From positions 84,287,391 to 84,351,390 of the forward strand of contig NC_090022.1 in the NCBI RefSeq assembly GCF_037176765.1: 64,000 nt of DNA, read 5' to 3'. The position numbers and the translations under genes are program-made. The stretch's first letter is position 1. The number at the start of each line of letters is the position of its first letter. Below, piece by piece: positions 21,935 to 33,760 of this stretch. The notes under the pieces were generated by a model, which worked only from the letters and a program-made list of their open reading frames with translations, was not told the origin of the DNA and searched no databases. The DNA comes from Anolis sagrei. Taxonomy: Eukaryota; Chordata; Lepidosauria; Squamata; Anolidae.

Positions 21935-24535
21935 CCTAAAATCAGTGAATGAATCCACTGAAATCACTGGGCATGCACACACTTGGGCCAGGGTTCTTTA
22001 AAACTTCTAAATGCATATGGAAAAGATTAACTTTCTAAATACAGTATCAATTCAATGGTTTGGAAGTACTGGTTTTGACTGCAATGTCTTGATGGCCATT
22101 GTGGTAAGATATCTTTCACAATACACAACCGTAGTACATTGATAACCTTTTAACTGTTATGGTTGCCCTCCTGTAGAATTCTGGGGCTTGTAATTTGAGA
22201 AGCTACGTAATTTCTATGTGCCAGACTTAAAAATGCTCCCGTAACTACAAAAGGAGGGATTGTTGTACAGTTTGGAATGGGTGGTTCTGGGAGCTGTGGT
22301 CCACAAAGATAACATCTCCAATTTCTAACAAAGCTAAACAGGCTACAGAGATTGAAGAATGTTGGTGCTGTCTGGAAAAGTTCCCCTGGGAGATGTTCCA
22401 GCTGAACGTGGCCTTCCTTCCTTCCTGAACTGAGCTTTGGACTTACACAACCCCTTTCTGCAGCAGCACCACACCCGTTATAAGCCAGGCACGTGTCCCC
22501 GGGCTGCAGGAGGCTGCCAGATGCACAGGAAAGAGGAAAGGGAGTTCACATACACAGACACATCAGCAAGCAGTCCGGCATTAGTGCTGTCCTCACCGAG
22601 TATAATCACAGAATCCAAGTCAGAAGAGACCACAAGAACTAATTGCAAAGCAAAAGAGAATGGGGCCATGCTTTTTTTTGTTGAAAAAAATAGGTTTTAT
22701 TAGCAATGAACAAAATTATTCAGTATCTTGAAGGACATTTCAAGCTTTAAAAGTTTCCTTATCAGGCCTTCCATCTTTTTGAACTCTTATCTACCAACAC
22801 AAGTGACCCACCACAAAGTTTTATATTGTATAGATACAGTGACCATTCACAAAAAGAAAAGAAAAGAAAAAAATCTAGATTTTCCGAAAAACATCAGGTA
22901 GTATTTGTTGCCATGATATTCAACTTAAAGGTTTTGAAGGTACAGAGTCAGTCATAAGAGAAAGGTCAGAAAATAGTTTTTGAGCTGTCACAGAAATTCC
23001 AGGAGTCCATGTCAAAATGTTATATAGAAATTGTGTTTTATTTTGTTTTGATGCTTTGGTTTGTCTTCTCTAAAAAATAGGACCCATTAATATTTCATTC
23101 ATCACTATCCTACAGAATAACTAAAAGTATGCAAACTCATTTGGCTTGGAAGTCATTTTCTCTTTCTCTGGTGGTGCAGAAGCTTTTCTTGTAAACACTT
23201 TTCTCCCACATAGGATACCAGTTGGCTTATTTATTAGACTGGAGCCTACGAAAAGGCCATATGAAAAATATAAAAGCAAAATCACAACATTTAGAAACCA
23301 GACAGATTCATTGTGATCAAACAATGATTTGATCTTGTACCTTGTTCAGTTATTCTTTTCGACACTATTTCAGTCATGCTCTTCTTTTTGTTACTGAACC
23401 TCCATGACTTCCACAAGTCAGAATAGAAATTTTAGAATGCAGTAATTCTAGGTTAGGCAATTTTAGACCTTGAATTAATCATTTTACAGGTGGCCTTGTG
23501 TACTATTTCAGCTGCCGCTATCATATCTGCCTCCCTATTCCAGACACACATATACTTCAGTTAATGAAGTAGACATGTTCTTGAATATGTTTCAGCAAAT
23601 CTTTGTGTCAGAATGAAAGATATGCACATGTGAAATGAAATAACTATATCAGACTCGCTTTGTGTGAATAAACAAAACTATTTGGAATCTTCTAGGGACT
23701 ACTTCAAGACTTCTTTTAAAATGCATCCAGAGATGATTTTTTTGTTGTTGTACTAACTTCCCTTTTGTTATAATTTCCATGTGGTGACTAAACTCATGTG
23801 TTTTTAACATTTGAGGCAGCAGGTGAGGAGGCTTATCTGCTGCTCCCCTTTTCTCCCCAATTTACTGCCCACACACACTCAATAATGGATTTGGAAGCAG
23901 CTGCTGTTTAACCTGCTTGTTGGATGTAGGCACCCACAGTGATTGTAGGATTGGCTAGAGTACACACCCATTATTTCCCAGCTCAAGCCTTATTGTATTG
24001 TTTAGTGTTGATATATTGGTGAAACCTGAGCCCAAAAGTCTGTGTTCATCCAATCTTCCTTCACAACCCCTACACTGCTGATGTTGCTAAAAATAAACCC
24101 CTCTAGCTTGACAGAGGACAAGAAGGAAAGGGATGACAAGGAAAGCATTGAAAACTTTGTTTAAGAAAAGGGAGTTTCTTTTCAGAGGCTTTATTAACTG
24201 AGGTATGCTTGTACTAACCATCCTTTCATGTTCTACAACTGTTTCTGTGTCACTAATATAGCAAAATCCAGACACTGTATTGCTACACCCCACTGCTATA
24301 CCATGGATCAATTTATAGGCTGAATATGGTGCATATAGCGCTTGGAGAATCCTATATGTACATAAGATTTCTGTTTGCAAACCATGATACAAAAAAAAGA
24401 GAAGAAAGAAAAATATATCTATATGATTATTTAAAGTATGTAATCCTGACACCTGCATGATGACATCATAATTCAATAGTATGCTTACATGTATGAGAAT
24501 GTGAGTGTTGTGGTGTTTGGCTATTAGTCTAGGAA
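21935..24535. other. Unassigned intergenic DNA
   Basis: A possible old MITE at about 22150-22320 (TAGAATTCTGGGGCTTGTAA; GGTTCTGGGAGCTGTGGTCC). No gene or other repeat was recognised; the open frames of 88 and 129 codons have no domain. Confidence 0.35.
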
Positions 24536-24539
24536 TTCA

Positions 24540-24610
24540 GGATACAAAGGTTCAAATAATTGGTCAGACACGGAAACCAACTGAGTGACATTGAGCAAAT
24601 CACTTTCTTG
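24540..24610 (+). mobile_element. SINE remnant
   Basis: AGGTTCAAATAATTGGTCAG resembles a decayed head and ACTGAGTGACATTGAGCAAA TCAC the core of the tRNA-derived SINE. Weak. Confidence 0.35.
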
Positions 24611-24634
24611 GGGAAGGGACCAACTAGATTTCCT

Positions 24635-25445
24635 GTAGAGTGGATTCCCACAGCCTAGGAGCAGCCATGGAGAAGGCTCTCCTCTGTGTCCTCACCAACA
24701 GTGATGATACTGGGAAAATGCTCCCTCCAGCAGATATTAAGGCTCAGATTGGCTTGTATAAGGAGCTGCAGGGTCCTTCCAGACAGGCCCTATATCCCAG
24801 GATCTGATCTGGGGTTTTCTGCTTTAAACTGGATTATATGAGTCCCACTGCCAGATAATCTGGGATAAACAGAAAACTTGGGATCAGATCCTGGGATATA
24901 GGGCCTGTCTAGAAGGACCCTAAGTCTTTCAGATGGGCTGGCCCCAAGCCATTTAAGGCTTTAAAGGTCAAAAACAGCACTTTGAATGGTTTCCACTGGC
25001 ATTCAATGAAGTTGCTTCAACAGGACAGTCACGCAATCTCTGCCGCCACTCATAGTCAACAGCTTGCAGTACTTTGCAAACAATTCTCAAAGGCAGCCCC
25101 ACACAGTGAGCATTACAATAATCCAAACCAAATATAACCAAGACATGTGTCCAGCCAGACCTGACTTATGAATGGACACATTTGGTGCACCCATTTAAAC
25201 TGTGTAAATGCACTCCTGGCCACCCCTGAAACCTGGGAATGGAGGCTCAGTTCTCAGTGCAGGAGTACACCCAAACTGCAAAACAGAGATTTCAGGGGAA
25301 ATGTAACCATCCAGCACTGACCGAATTCCTGTTTGCTGTTACACCTTATTACAGACCAGGAACACCTCTGTCTTGTCTGGATTAAGGTTCAGTTTGTTCA
25401 CCCCCATCTTGTCCAATTTGTTCACTCTCAAGCAGTTGTAAAGTA
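24635..25445 (-). mobile_element. L2-clade LINE fragment (RT and C terminus)
   Basis: Minus-strand translation, in shifting frames, gives NKLNLNPDKTEVFLV (RT), then GLDYCNAHCVGLPLRIV, KALNGLGPAHLKDL and RRAFSMAAPRLWES, the conserved order of L2-clade proteins. A palindromic MITE lies inside at 24776-24918, and the Penelope-like element is inserted at its upstream end; coding-like sequence resumes at 26536-26555. The copy is old and broken by several frame changes. Confidence 0.85.
24776..24918. mobile_element. Palindromic MITE inside the L2 fragment
   Basis: GGGTCCTTCCAGACAGGCCC with TATATCCCAGGATCTGATC is repeated inverted at the right end (GATCCTGGGATATAGGGCC, TGTCTAGAAGGACCC). The core ACTGGATTATATGAGTCCCA resembles the PIF-like MITEs of this window. 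Confidence 0.8.
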
Positions 25446-26523
25446 TTGTCAAAGGCTTTCATGGCTGGAATCACTAGGTTCCTGTGGGTTTTTTCGGGCT
25501 ATAGAGCCATGTTCTAGAGGCATTTCTCCTGACGTTTCGCCTGCATCTATGGCAACCATCCTCAGAGGTGTGAGGTCTGTTGGAATTAGGACAATGGGTT
25601 TATATATCTGTGGAATGGCTGGGGTGGGGCAAGAAGCTCTTCCCTGCTGCAGTTAGGTGTGAATGTTTAGCTGATCACCTTCATTAGCATTTGAAGGCCT
25701 GCCTGAGCCTGGGAAAATCTGTTGCTGGGAGGTGTTAATCTGTGCCTGGTTTTTTCCTCTCTGTTGTTTAGCTGTTATAATTTTAGAGTTTTTAAATACT
25801 GGTAGCCAGATTTTGTTCATTTTCATGGTCTCTTCCTTTCTGTTGAAATTGTCCACATGCTTGTGGATTTCAATGGCTTCTCTGTGTAGTCTGACATGGT
25901 GGTTGTTGGTGTGGTCCAGCATTTCTGTGTTCTCAAATAATATACTGTGTCCAGGCTGGTTCATCAGGTGCTCTGCTATGGCTGACTTCTCTGGTTGAAG
26001 TAGTCTGCAGTGCCTTTCATGTTCCTTGATGCGTGTCTGGGCGCTGCGTTTGGTGGTCCCTATGTAGACTTGTCCACAGCTGCATGGTATACGGTAGACT
26101 CCTGCAGAGGTGAGAGGATCCCTCTTGTCCTTTGCTGAACGTAGCATTTGTTGGATTTTCTTGGTGGGTTTGTAGATTGTTTGTATGTTGTGTTTCCTCA
26201 TCAGCTTCCCTATGCGATCAGTGGTTCCCTTGATGTATGGCAGGAACACTTTTCCTCTGGGTGGATCTTCATCTTTACTCTCGTGGCTTGTTCTTGGTCT
26301 TGCAGCTCTTCTGATGTCTGAGGTGGAGTATCCATTGGCCTGGAGAGCCCAGTTGAGGTGGTTCAGTTCATCTTGGAGGAGGTGGGGTTCGCAGATTCTT
26401 TTTGCACGGTCTGCCAAGGCTTTAATGGTGCTTCTGAGGATGCTTGCCATAGATGCAGGCGAAACGTCAGGAGAAATGCCTCTAGAACATGGCTCTATAT
26501 CCCAAAAAAACCCACAGGAACCT
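25446..26523 (-). mobile_element. Penelope-like element, 5'-truncated, with GIY-YIG domain
   Basis: Penelope-like elements encode a reverse transcriptase fused to a GIY-YIG endonuclease. This copy keeps the endonuclease end. On the minus strand an uninterrupted frame from 26555 to 25653 has GIY-YIG hallmarks: GVY (frame residues 152-154), VYIG (163-166), Arg175 in TRIKEH, and Glu227 in LHREAIEIH, preceded by the linker IKALADRAKRICEP. Most or all of the RT is absent. Both ends carry the same ~85-bp terminal sequence in opposite orientation (25446-25585 and about 26435-26523). A 12-bp direct repeat AGTTGTAAAGTA flanks the element (25434-25445 and 26524-26535), showing one insertion event into an L2. 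The first ~41 codons of the frame are flank and terminal repeat, not protein of the element. It is not a host gene. Confidence 0.92.
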
Positions 26524-26559
26524 AGTTGTAAAGTAGCTGCTAACACATCACACAAAGAA

Positions 26560-27346
26560 AAGGGGAAAGAGGTCAGAGAGTGGCATATGCTAATTTATAT
26601 CTATATATGTGGATTTAAAAACATTTGTTATAGTAATTCAAATACAAATGTAATATATATCTCATTCACACTGGAGAAGCCTATGACTTAGTATTCTGTG
26701 ATCCTACAGGCTCACACTGGTGTCTTCTTGCTCACTGTTGAACAACTTCAAGATGTTCCTTTGTTTGCATCTTTATCTTTGAACCCAGAGGACTCTTCAA
26801 GCATAGTACTATATTCAGCAATGTAGGATCCAAGGGCACACAAGTCTAACACCCACCCCCAAATATCATCAGTTCAAAGAAAACACTAAGACAAAGAAAA
26901 GTCTCCTAAAGAATGAGAATTAATGGTAGAACTAAAATTTTCCTGTTGTCTCTGCATAAGATTTGTTGGAGATTTTCTCCTGAGGCATCATGATTCACTG
27001 CCAAGTCATCCATTTATGGATTCCTCCCACAAACTTCAGAAAGGCCAAAGAAACATCTCCAATTACATGGGTTAACTTGTTTCTGCTTGTATCCAGAATT
27101 AGATATGATGGGAAGACACTTACTCAAGAGTCTGTTCTGTTCACATGTAAATCATTAAAAAATGAATAAATCTTCCCATTTTGATATTCTCCTTCTATGC
27201 CTTCATATTTTCAGTGCATCCATGAAACCTACTGCGACAAGGATAGTCCAGATGTTACTGAACTCAACTTCTCATCAGTCCCAACTAACCTCACCTAAAA
27301 TGTGAACATCAGTAGTGGGAAGGCCAAAGGTCACGCATCCCTGCTC

Positions 27347-27391
<45 letters not shown>

Positions 27392-28050
27392 TTCATTCTA
27401 CCATGGTAGTTTCTCAACCTTTATTCTTCCATATGTTTTAGAGTCTGTCACTATTGACTATGCTGGCTGGAACTTCTAGAAATTACAGTCAAACACAACT
27501 AGTCCTCCTTTTGAGAGCCACTGTATATAACCATAATATTTGTCTACAGGATACACCAATTGCCAATAGGCACTACCTTATACAATTTAGAACTTACCTG
27601 GCATTCATGCCTACTTTTGGCTGGCTCTCACTACTTTGCTGTCATTTCCCAGACTTATAAATTCTGACCAATGTCATATCTGAGTTATACAGAGCCAATT
27701 AAAACATGCACATTTAGAACGAGAACCTGTGCTATTGTGCCCTCAAATGTATCTGGTCTTACAACAGATATGACAGAACAACAGATTAAATAATAGAATG
27801 AACATGAGCAGAGTTCAATTCCTTCTCTGTCAAGCAATAACAATCAGACTTCTAGTGATTGGCAATAAGGAGAAAAGGTCTAGAGGCAAGTCTCCAGCTC
27901 ATATCTTTTGAGGAATTAAGACGGCAATCCTTTATATATCAAGAGTGAGAATCACAAACCTCTTCTGAATGTTGTTGAACTGCAATTACAATGGTAAGCA
28001 CTGCTGGAGATTATACTCTAATAAGATCAGACAAGTTGCATGAATCCCTC
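26560..28050. other. Unassigned intergenic DNA
   Basis: Only the (TA)n run stands out. No gene seen. Confidence 0.35.
27347..27389. repeat. (TA)n microsatellite
   Basis: About 20 uninterrupted TA units. Confidence 0.97.
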
Positions 28051-28057
28051 CCTTGCT

Positions 28058-28265
28058 ATACATGGTGGATCCTTGGTATGCAATTGGGTTTGGTTCCAGG
28101 GCCCACTGTGGATGCCAAAATCCATGGATGCCATTGTGGAGTAAAATGGTATTCCTTATATAAAATAGCAAAATCAAGGTTTGCTTTTGGGCCTTCTTTA
28201 AAAGTATACTTTCAACACATCAATTGATGAATCCATGGGTACAGAATCTTTGGATATAGAGGAGT
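28058..28265. mobile_element. Tigger/pogo-like MITE
   Basis: TTTGGTTCCAGGGCCCACTG, GATGCCAAAATCCATGGATG, CCTTATATAAAATAGC and at the other end GATGAATCCATGGGTACAGA, TATAGAGGAG. The order matches short mariner/Tigger-derived elements that start with a TTTGGTTCCAGGAC motif and end in a CCATGGGTACAGAA motif. A single end of the same family is at 30212-30275. Confidence 0.6.
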
Positions 28266-28387
28266 GAATTCCCAGTGAATTCAGTAATGGTTAATTTCTG
28301 GGAAGGCATATGTAGGATTGCCCACTAAAAGCTCTGCACAAGCCCTGCTGTGATTTGATGCACAATAGACACTCCAGGCACTCTTAG

Positions 28388-28558
28388 GACCTTATCACAC
28401 TAGAGAATGAATCTACTTTAAATCAGGTTGTGGCCTCTTGCAGAATTCTGGGGTTTGCCTTTAACAGCCTCACTAAACTACAAACCCCAGAATTCTGCAA
28501 GAGGCAGCAACCGGATTTAACGTGGATTCATTCTCTAGTGTGATGAAATAGTTAGAGA
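28388..28558. mobile_element. Palindromic MITE
   Basis: ATCACACTAGAGAATGAATC and GCAGAATTCTGGGGTTTG at the left are inverted at the right (AAACCCCAGAATTCTGCAAG, GATTCATTCTCTAGTGTGAT). The arms are about 70 bp and well paired. Confidence 0.85.
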
Positions 28559-28569
28559 AACTAAAGGCT

Positions 28570-29330
28570 ATAATTGTTGCCAACCGAGCAAAACAAGTGA
28601 CTACTTCTCCTCTCCTATAAGCAACTGCATTGTGCATATTGTCATTCCTTAGGGGTATTGGCTTATTTTATGAGGGAGGGACACTCAGATTATTCATAAG
28701 AACTCTTCCTTTGGTCAGAACTGCACAGAGTTTTCCATTCTGTTAAGAGCCAAGTCATTCCCGAATTTCATCAGCACCTTGGTTTTGCTAGCATGGCAGT
28801 TCTTTCCCATAAAATGAAAGCCAGATTGAAGGCTGAGCTTCAGAAGCATTTTATGCAAAGGTCATTGTAAAAGCCTGGGGTCTAGACTGTGGAGCTGCCC
28901 TCCCTACACAGCCGGTGTCACTATTTTTCTGCTCTGGCTATATTAATAATCTGAAAGGCATGCAGTGTGCAGAAAGTTGCCAGTGATGGAACTTAGCTGT
29001 GAGTTTATCGTTCATTTTTGTCTGATGCAATTACAAAATAACACACATCACCTTTTTTGCTGTTGTCAAAGCCCTGTGTTTGGTTGCCACGTATCAAAAG
29101 AGGCTACAATTATAATTATCTTGCTGGCGCTTGTCATTTGGTGCTCTTTCAGGGAAGGTTTTTGCTGCAGTCCAGAATCTGGGAATGTTACGTAGCAGCT
29201 GCCACGTTGCAAGGATAATGAGAGGTGGTTCCACTCTTTAAACTTTTCCAGATGTTTTTGTCTTTAACAAGACAAGTCCCAGCAGCAGCTGCACTATTTC
29301 AAGGCCTTCTCACAAAAGGCATAACTAATC
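28570..29330. other. Repeat-free block, candidate conserved noncoding DNA
   Basis: No element recognised elsewhere in the window is found here, and no exon-like frame. The stretch has a mixed, higher-complexity composition with motifs such as ATTATAATTATCTTGC, TATTAATAATC and GGTCATTGTAAAAGC. It could be a distal enhancer of SPARC or of a neighbour; that is inference. Confidence 0.3.
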
Positions 29331-30740
29331 TATTGAAGAAAACATTCAGTCCCACCCTTGCAATGCAGTTGAAATAGTATTGTACATCAGCACTTATTGT
29401 GGTTACCATGTATCTTCCGAACCTTACTCCTGTGCTTTCAAAAACGCATCAGTATGCACACATTTACTTTATGAGGCTTTAAGAAAATACCTTATTTCCA
29501 CAGAATAGATTTGCTAAATGTTGGTCCAGTTGCTGTTAAACAGGGGTGGCCTGGGCCATTTTGCTGCCTGAAATGAAAGAGAAGAAAGAATTCCACTTAT
29601 GAAAAGCAAGGAGACTGACAATTAAGTCTTATCGAAACAGTAGCATTGGGATAGCACATCTTTACTCAAATGATGACACAAGGAAAGCTTGAAGGCTGCA
29701 GAACAGGATATCTGGAAAGCACAACTCTCTTCCAATGGAAGAGTCTAGTCAGGAGGGGTCCATGACAGCCCATCCTTCACCATCCAGCATCTTCTTCCTG
29801 AGGTTTCTGTCACACTCTGCTAGTGATAGATCACAAGTTCAAATGCAGGAGGACTTTAGCAGTTGCATCATATAGTCCTAGTTCAACCTGTACATGAAAC
29901 TTCCCTGGGCACCTGACTCCCAGTTATTTTGAAAAGATACACAAACAAGATTGGTGGGAAGGCAAGAGACTGTTTAAGTGCTGTGGACAACTGCCCATCT
30001 TCAGTATGAAGACTTTTCCCAGGGCTTCACAGCACATTCAAGCCAATTCCCCAATCATAGGAAGTAGAGGTGGGAAAACATTTAACTTTCTCTCCTAGCA
30101 AGTTGAAAGCTCATACATGAACACTACTTCTTCTCTCTTGAGTTTGAAGTGATGGTTTTACAACTGCACACATAGAATGGGCAATCCAACTAGTCATACT
30201 GTCAATTTTCTCTATCCACAGGTTCTACATCCACAGATTCAACCAACCACAGCTCAAAAATATTTGGCAATCCCCCGCCTTCACACTATGCTCTGGAGAC
30301 TTGTAGTGTGCTTCATAACTGAACAGACTTAGCTCTCCCCATTCTAATACCAACTTGCTATACAAAGGTTCTTTAACTTCTAACATGGCTCAGCATCTAA
30401 GAACTGAAAGCTCAACATTGTTGTGCCATGTGCCACCATGTGTCTTCTTTAGATGGGTGCATTCTTTTGTGGTCCCATTCAGCCTATAAGAGTGTTGGTA
30501 CCACTACAGTTTCAGATGCAATGCTACAGCAGTAATTTTACATGCCATTCCACCAATATAGCAATAATGGTTCCAACTCAGGATTATATTCAGCTTTCAG
30601 TAAAGTTAAATTTCCTTTAATTGCAGAGGTTTGTCTACACATAGAATCATACAGCTGTGGGAGTTATCTAGACCAATGGACTGCTTTTGAAAATTATTGT
30701 AGCTATATTGGATGTACACATGCAAACACACAGAGAGAAG
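29331..30740. other. Unassigned intergenic DNA
   Basis: Apart from one Tigger-like end at 30212 nothing is recognised. Confidence 0.35.
30212..30275. mobile_element. Tigger/pogo-like MITE end
   Basis: TCTATCCACAGGTTCTACAT, CCACAGATTCAACCAACC and CACAGCTCAAAAATATTTGG form one end of the family at 28058. Confidence 0.55.
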
Positions 30741-30744
30741 CAAT

Positions 30745-30945
30745 CAGTATAGTGTAATGGATTGATTATTGAACTAGATCTCTAGAAAACCAGTCATAGA
30801 AACCTGCTGAGTGACAAATCATCCTCTCTTGATCTGTGAGAAAAGCAAAGGCATATCCCTTCTGAGTAAATCTTATCAAACAAACATAACTCACTATGAT
30901 AAGATTACTATAAGTCAAAGTCAACTTGAAAGCAAACAGCAGCAA
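30745..30945 (+). mobile_element. tRNA-derived SINE, decayed
   Basis: CAGTATAGTGTAATGGATTG (head), CTGAGTGACAAATCATCC, AAAAGCAAAGGCATATCCC, GTAAATCTTATCAAAC, TAAGTCAAAGTCAACTTG and AAAGCAAACAGCAGCAA, in the order of the family. Confidence 0.7.
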
Positions 30946-31168
30946 ACAAAAGGTTAATCTTACACATTGTCAAAACCGTACAAATATTATACTCAAGAAA
31001 TTAACATTAATAATCACTAAAATTCATTAAAACAAACATCCCAAAATTCTGTGGTTACAATTCAGAAAAACCAATAAAATGCTATTGATATTATATTTCT
31101 TTCTAAAGTTCACTAAAAAGGCTATGATTCAGTTATAAATTTGACTTCATTTGCTTTCCATCTTTCAG

Positions 31169-31192
31169 GGTGTGTGTGTGTGTGTGTGTCTG

Positions 31193-31234
<42 letters not shown>
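31169..31234. repeat. (TG)n(TA)n compound microsatellite
   Basis: About 10 TG units, a short TCTGTATG interruption, then about 18 TA units. Confidence 0.97.
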
Positions 31235-31235
<1 letters not shown>

Positions 31236-31378
31236 CACATAACCCAGGGCTGAGTGGGGTACTTCCATGGATGCTTTATGAGTAATTGTTCAAAGGCACC
31301 AATGCCTCCTGATTTTTATGTTTGCCATCCCTTCGTTTTCCTAATTGTTAAAATCAACATTGATTTCTTTGCAAATAC

Positions 31379-31712
31379 ATTACTTCTCAGCCTTTTCACC
31401 AAGATCAAGTGTAGTATCTGTTTTTATCAGTTTAATATCTGATACATTCCCCGGGTGGCGCAATGGGTTAAACCCTGTGCCAGCAGGACTGAAAACCAAC
31501 AGGTCACAGGTTCCAGGGAGAGTGCGGATGAGTTCCCTATGTCAGTTCCTGCTCCCCATGCGGGGACATGAGAGAAGCCTCTCACAAGGATGGTAAAACA
31601 TCATAACATCTGGGCATCCCCGGGCAGACAGCTAATTCTCTCACACCAGAAGTGACTTGCAGTTTCTCAAGTCACTCCTGACATGAAAAAAAAGTTTAAT
31701 ACCTGATATGTT
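31379..31712 (+). pseudogene. U2 snRNA pseudogene, split by a SINE
   Basis: Positions 31379-31445 match the first ~67 nt of U2 snRNA: CTTCTCAGCCTTTTCACCAA, GATCAAGTGTAGTATCTG, TTTTTATCAGTTTAATATCTG, ATAC. The branch-site-pairing GTAGTA is included. A SINE then intervenes, and GTTTAATACCTGATATGTTC resumes at 31694, repeating the last U2 bases and extending a few bases into the U2 sequence (GTCCTC in U2). The remaining ~115 nt of U2 are absent. It is not a functional snRNA gene. Confidence 0.9.
31450..31693 (+). mobile_element. tRNA-derived SINE (reptile type) inside the U2 pseudogene
   Basis: Starts CCGGGTGGCGCAATGGGTTA (A box) with a B-box-like ACAGGTTCCAGG, then GCTCCCCATGCGGGGACATG, ends ACTCCTGACATG plus an A run. 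It is flanked by direct repeats of about 18-20 bp, GTTTAATATCTGATAC and GTTTAATACCTGATAT, with a few differences. This family differs from the MIR-like SINEs of the window. Confidence 0.85.
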
Positions 31713-32739
31713 CTCAAAAAATACATCGCAGAACAATGCAAGGAAGTTTGACTCTCCTTGTCTTTTTAAGGCAAGTTCAAACTCAGTGAAGATTTACTCC
31801 TGAGTAGACAAACCTAAGTCTGCACTCACTGTGTCCTTATAGATAGGGGAAAATTGCATGTGTGAACCATTATTGTTATGGAGTAAATGGTCATAAATAT
31901 GGCTATTGAGAAGAAATTAACCATTAGTCTCATAGTGAGTCACTAATCTTATCCCCCTTATCCCCCTTGAATATATAGTGTGAGTAATCTGGCTGATACC
32001 GCTTTGGCTAAATACCAGAAGGCAAAAATTGTGCTTTTAAAATTGCATTCCTCGGATTTCTCCAGCCATCGTATATCACAGCTACACAGACTTAACCTTT
32101 TCTGTCCCCTCTCCCATCACCCTGAAACACAGCTTACACTGAAGCAGGCATCTGGGCTAGACATAATTCAACCTCATGATTTAAAAGTCCCATGAGGATT
32201 TTTTTTTCTGCTCAAGTTTTGTCTTTTGTCTTACAAGCAGGGAAGCCCCAGTAAGAACTGAAACTTATAAACCAGACAGACAAGATGTTCCATATATGTA
32301 CTCTGCCATTTCTGCAGTCAGGATTATTCAGTACTGTGCATGTTCATTGATACTGCTGTAATCATGTACCATGATAATTGTTCATGTTTCTTTTCCTTCT
32401 CATCTTCTAGCAATCCCAACAAATCCAATTCTGGTTTCACTTGAAACATTACTTTCTTTTGTAAAAATCATACTGTGCAGCTCAGTAATTTCAAAGACCA
32501 GATATGATGGCTTTATTATCTGCTCTCTTTAGATGACCCTACATATTACTTCAGTTCTGAAGCAAAGCACTACCACATCTCTTCCCACAAACTGTTCCAT
32601 GTTTTATAACAGCTTCCACATTCCAGAGAGGTCGCAGAATGAAAACGCAGTCTTGTTCCTTAACCCTGATCAAAAGTCATATTTTTCAATATATGCAGCT
32701 TCATATTTTAAACTCACTTGAATCTAGCACCATCACGAC
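31713..32739. other. Unassigned intergenic DNA
   Basis: No repeat or gene recognised. Confidence 0.35.
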
Positions 32740-33250
32740 TATTTATTTATTTATTTATTTATTTATTTCTGGTATTTATATCCCGTCTCTTCTCTACCCC
32801 AAAAGGGGGACTCAGGACGGCTTACATAGGCAGCAATTCAATGCCATTACATGAACAATTAATACAATAACCATTAAACAAACCATCAAACCATTAAAAT
32901 ACATAAAATACATAAGCCATTAATTAAACAATATAAAAACATTTGTTACCAAATGGAATCGTATCCTCATGTAAATCGCCTTTCCAATCCATTTCCACTA
33001 AAGTGCTATTTATGTCTACTGACCAAAAGCCTGGTCCCATAGCCACAATTTTACTTTCTTCCTGAAAGCCAGGAGGGTTGGGATTGATCGTATCTCACTC
33101 AGAAGTACGTTGCACAGGCGGGGGGCCACCACCGAGAAGGCCCCGTCTCTCGTCCCCATTTGTGATGTTGGTGGGAGCGAGAGCAGGGCCTCCTCGGATG
33201 ATCTTAAGTTACGAGGTGGGACATAGAGGCAGATGCGTTCAGACAAGTAA
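32740..33250 (-). mobile_element. L2-clade LINE 3' end
   Basis: On the minus strand, VVAPRLCNVLLSEIRSIPTL and LAFRKKVKLWLWDQAFG form the C terminus of the L2 protein, followed by a 3' UTR with CGTCCTGAGTCCCCCTTTTG and an (AAAT)n tail at 32742-32768. About 0.5 kb of the element is present. Confidence 0.88.
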
Positions 33251-33760
33251 GCTGGGCCAGAACCATATAGGAGGAAACAGAGATAGTCTCTTTTCTCCTA
33301 ATGCAGAACATATTTATCTAAGTCTTTTCACACTATTTTATTTATGTCTTAAAATGTTTATATGTAATCCTATATCAAAAGACTTCACAATGCTTTCAAA
33401 TAACATTAAAATAAGTTCAACAGTTTAAATAAAACAATAAAATATTATAAATAATGCACAGTTGTATAAAAGAATAAAAATCACCTTACTGAAGAAAAAT
33501 ATCATTCATTTAAAATGAAACTAACAAAGTTATCAGCAGTAATCGCATATGTGCCGGGTTTGTTGATCCCTGTGTTTTTAAAAAAGGAAAAAAATAAAGG
33601 CATCTAAAGGGACTTTGTAACCCTGTTGGCCCCCAGCATCCTCATGGTAGCCGAAACGTTGTTGCTGGGCCTGGTTGCCGCTGTACCCATTACCAGTGTT
33701 GTTGAGCCAAGATACCCCTCCCACCAAAGATTTATAACTCATCAAGGGCTCCACAATAAA

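Noticed and set aside
25653-26555. 300-codon open frame on the minus strand as a host gene
   Set aside because: It has a GIY-YIG domain with Penelope linker, begins in flanking DNA and a terminal repeat, and lies in an element with target-site duplication.
26660-26696. CATTCACACTGGAGAAGCCTA as a zinc-finger linker
   Set aside because: It translates to IHTGEAY in one frame, but no C2H2 finger lies on either side; a chance match of ~20 bp.
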